Positions 63,088 to 64,000 of a stretch of DNA of 64,000 nt are shown here, one piece after another. Under the pieces are notes generated by a model, which was not told where the DNA came from, made no database searches, and saw only the letters and a list, made by a program, of their open reading frames with translations. Origin of the DNA: CAZGAH01 sp964523295 (GTDB lineage: Bacteria; Desulfobacterota; Desulfovibrionia; Desulfovibrionales; Desulfovibrionaceae). The stretch covers positions 1 to 64,000 of the forward strand of contig CAZGAH010000011.1 of assembly GCA_964523295.1 (NCBI GenBank), written 5' to 3'. Position 1 is the first letter of the stretch, and each line of letters begins with the position of its first letter. Both the position numbers and the translations under genes were made by a program.

Positions 63088-64000
63088 TCAGCCCTGCACG
63101 ACAGGTTCCCAGATTCTTGGATTAAGCCCCAGCAGGCACATCAGTTCGTACGGGATGGTGCCCCACCAGGCTGCGAGTTCATCGGGGCGGATGGCCATAT
63201 CGCACGCGCCGCCCAGGAGAAAGGCCCGGTCACCGGGGCGTACGTCGGGAATGTCGCTGACGTCCACGGCAATCATCTGCATGCACACGCGGCCGAGCAG
63301 CGGGGCGCGCCGGCCGTGCAGGAGAACGGCAGCGCCGTCGCCGCGCGGCGAGGAGAGCGCGCGGCTGTACCCGTCGGCGTAGCCTGCGGCAACAATGGCC
63401 ACGTCCATATCCCGCGCGGCGGTGAAGGTACGGCCGTAGCTGATGCTGCGGCCGCGGGGCAGAGGATGGACCTGCAGCACGGGCGCCGTGACCTCCATGG
63501 CGGGCAGAAGCTCGCGACCGAGCGGCTCCAGCGAGGTCCCGGAAAAGGGGTTGGCGCCATAGAGTGCTATGCCCGGGCGCGCGTGCGCGGGCCGCAGCTC
63601 GGGCCAGGCGAGCAGGGCGGCCGAATTGGCGATGCTCGGCGCCAGCGGATGTCCGGGCAGGGCCGCGCGGAGCACGGCCAGCAGCGTGGCGAAGCGTTCG
63701 GCCTGCTCGCGAACGAAGGGCGCTTCGTCGGGATTGTCGGCCGAGGCGAGATGCGTGCAGACCAGCCCGGCGCGCAGCCGGAACAGGGGGCGAAGCGTAT
63801 CCGCCAGGTCGGCCGCCTGCTCGGGAGCGAAACCGAGGCGGGCCATGCCGGTGTCGAATTTGAGGGCCAGGGGAGCCGGTATCGCGCGTCCGTCGCAGCG
63901 TACGGCCTCATCGAGCAGGGAGAGTTGATCCGCCCGGTAGACCAGGGGCATGAGCGCGTGCTCGATAACCGCCCGGGCCTCGCGGCCGTCCTGAGGGCCG
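63088..64000 (-). CDS. alr: Alanine racemase, 5' end outside the window
   Basis: The C-terminal ~304 residues are visible; the frame is open to the window edge. Family motifs: LALKFDTGMARLGF, ARPGIALYGANPFSG (the region of PLP phosphate contacts), AAGYADGYSRALSSPRG containing the catalytic-base Tyr region, and GRVCMQMIAVDVSDIP. The PLP-lysine motif near the N-terminus is beyond the edge. It makes D-alanine for peptidoglycan. Homology extends to the very end (WEPVVQG), so the 3' end is intact. Confidence 0.92.
   Translation of the reverse strand, partial: GPQDGREARAVIEHALMPLVYRADQLSLLDEAVRCDGRAIPAPLALKFDTGMARLGFAPEQAADLADTLRPLFRLRAGLVCTHLASADNPDEAPFVREQAERFATLLAVLRAALPGHPLAPSIANSAALLAWPELRPAHARPGIALYGANPFSGTSLEPLGRELLPAMEVTAPVLQVHPLPRGRSISYGRTFTAARDMDVAIVAAGYADGYSRALSSPRGDGAAVLLHGRRAPLLGRVCMQMIAVDVSDIPDVRPGDRAFLLGGACDMAIRPDELAAWWGTIPYELMCLLGLNPRIWEPVVQG

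Noticed and set aside
1..64000. tRNA genes or attachment sites for the prophage
   Set aside because: No cloverleaf or matching direct repeats flanking the phage block were recognised by eye; absence is not proven without a covariance search.

Overview
The window is GC-rich (apart from a few AT-rich patches around insertion-sequence remnants) and reads like a chromosome segment of a sulfate-reducing deltaproteobacterium, most likely of the Desulfovibrio type. The grounds are an 8-haem c-type cytochrome with a membrane domain, a UbiD/UbiX decarboxylase pair of the menaquinone type, a NapH/NapG-like polyferredoxin, a bacteriohemerythrin, an HD-GYP signalling protein and a PAS kinase with a cysteine-rich linker. 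The species call is inference. Two 10-N gaps, two frameshifts and an in-frame deletion suggest either a draft assembly or real gene decay.

Region 1 (1-15.3 kb): after an AraC/GyrI-type regulator comes a minus-strand block of phage head and tail genes running right to left: scaffold, P22-type coat, connector, tail terminator, tail tube, a tail assembly chaperone with a clear -1 frameshift site, then baseplate, fibre and hub genes. No tape-measure gene follows the chaperone, and portal, terminase, lysis and integrase are absent. The right edge is an IS1634-type transposase fragment. A plus-strand RelE/XRE toxin-antitoxin pair sits between tail genes. Three copies of a ~110-bp element with long terminal inverted repeats, plus ~28-bp tandem units, fill the gaps between tail genes. 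This looks like a decayed prophage.

Region 2 (15.7-28 kb): multihaem membrane cytochrome; divergent ubiD-ubiX; a TPR protein and a MshEN-like protein; a frameshifted SGNH hydrolase; a second IS1634 fragment; a fused NapH-NapG ferredoxin; and a DUF2156 protein.

Region 3 (28-36.6 kb): a tightly coupled minus-strand operon moxR - DUF58 - DUF4381-like - batA - batBC - batD - batE. Every junction from DUF58 on overlaps or touches. BatA lacks the segment that normally carries its second membrane helix and MIDAS motif.

Region 4 (36.8-46.4 kb): two polytopic membrane proteins (one an arabinofuranosyltransferase-like GT-C), a GspA/ExeA-like ATPase with a peptidoglycan-binding domain, a long-chain acyl-CoA ligase, a B12-binding radical SAM protein and a SpoU-type RNA methyltransferase.

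Region 5 (46.4-49.5 kb): an insertion-sequence graveyard with a multiply broken IS66 element and one possible small cysteine-rich gene.

Region 6 (49.5-64 kb): an EmrAB-like efflux pair (the pump is frameshifted), PAS histidine kinase, zinc-dependent phospholipase C-like protein, CDF metal transporter, a nucleobase permease fused to an ATPase-like domain, a PTP-like phytase, bacteriohemerythrin, a Cache-HAMP-GAF-HD-GYP protein, HicB with a fused HicA remnant, and the 3' part of alanine racemase running off the right end. No rRNA, tRNA or CRISPR array was recognised.
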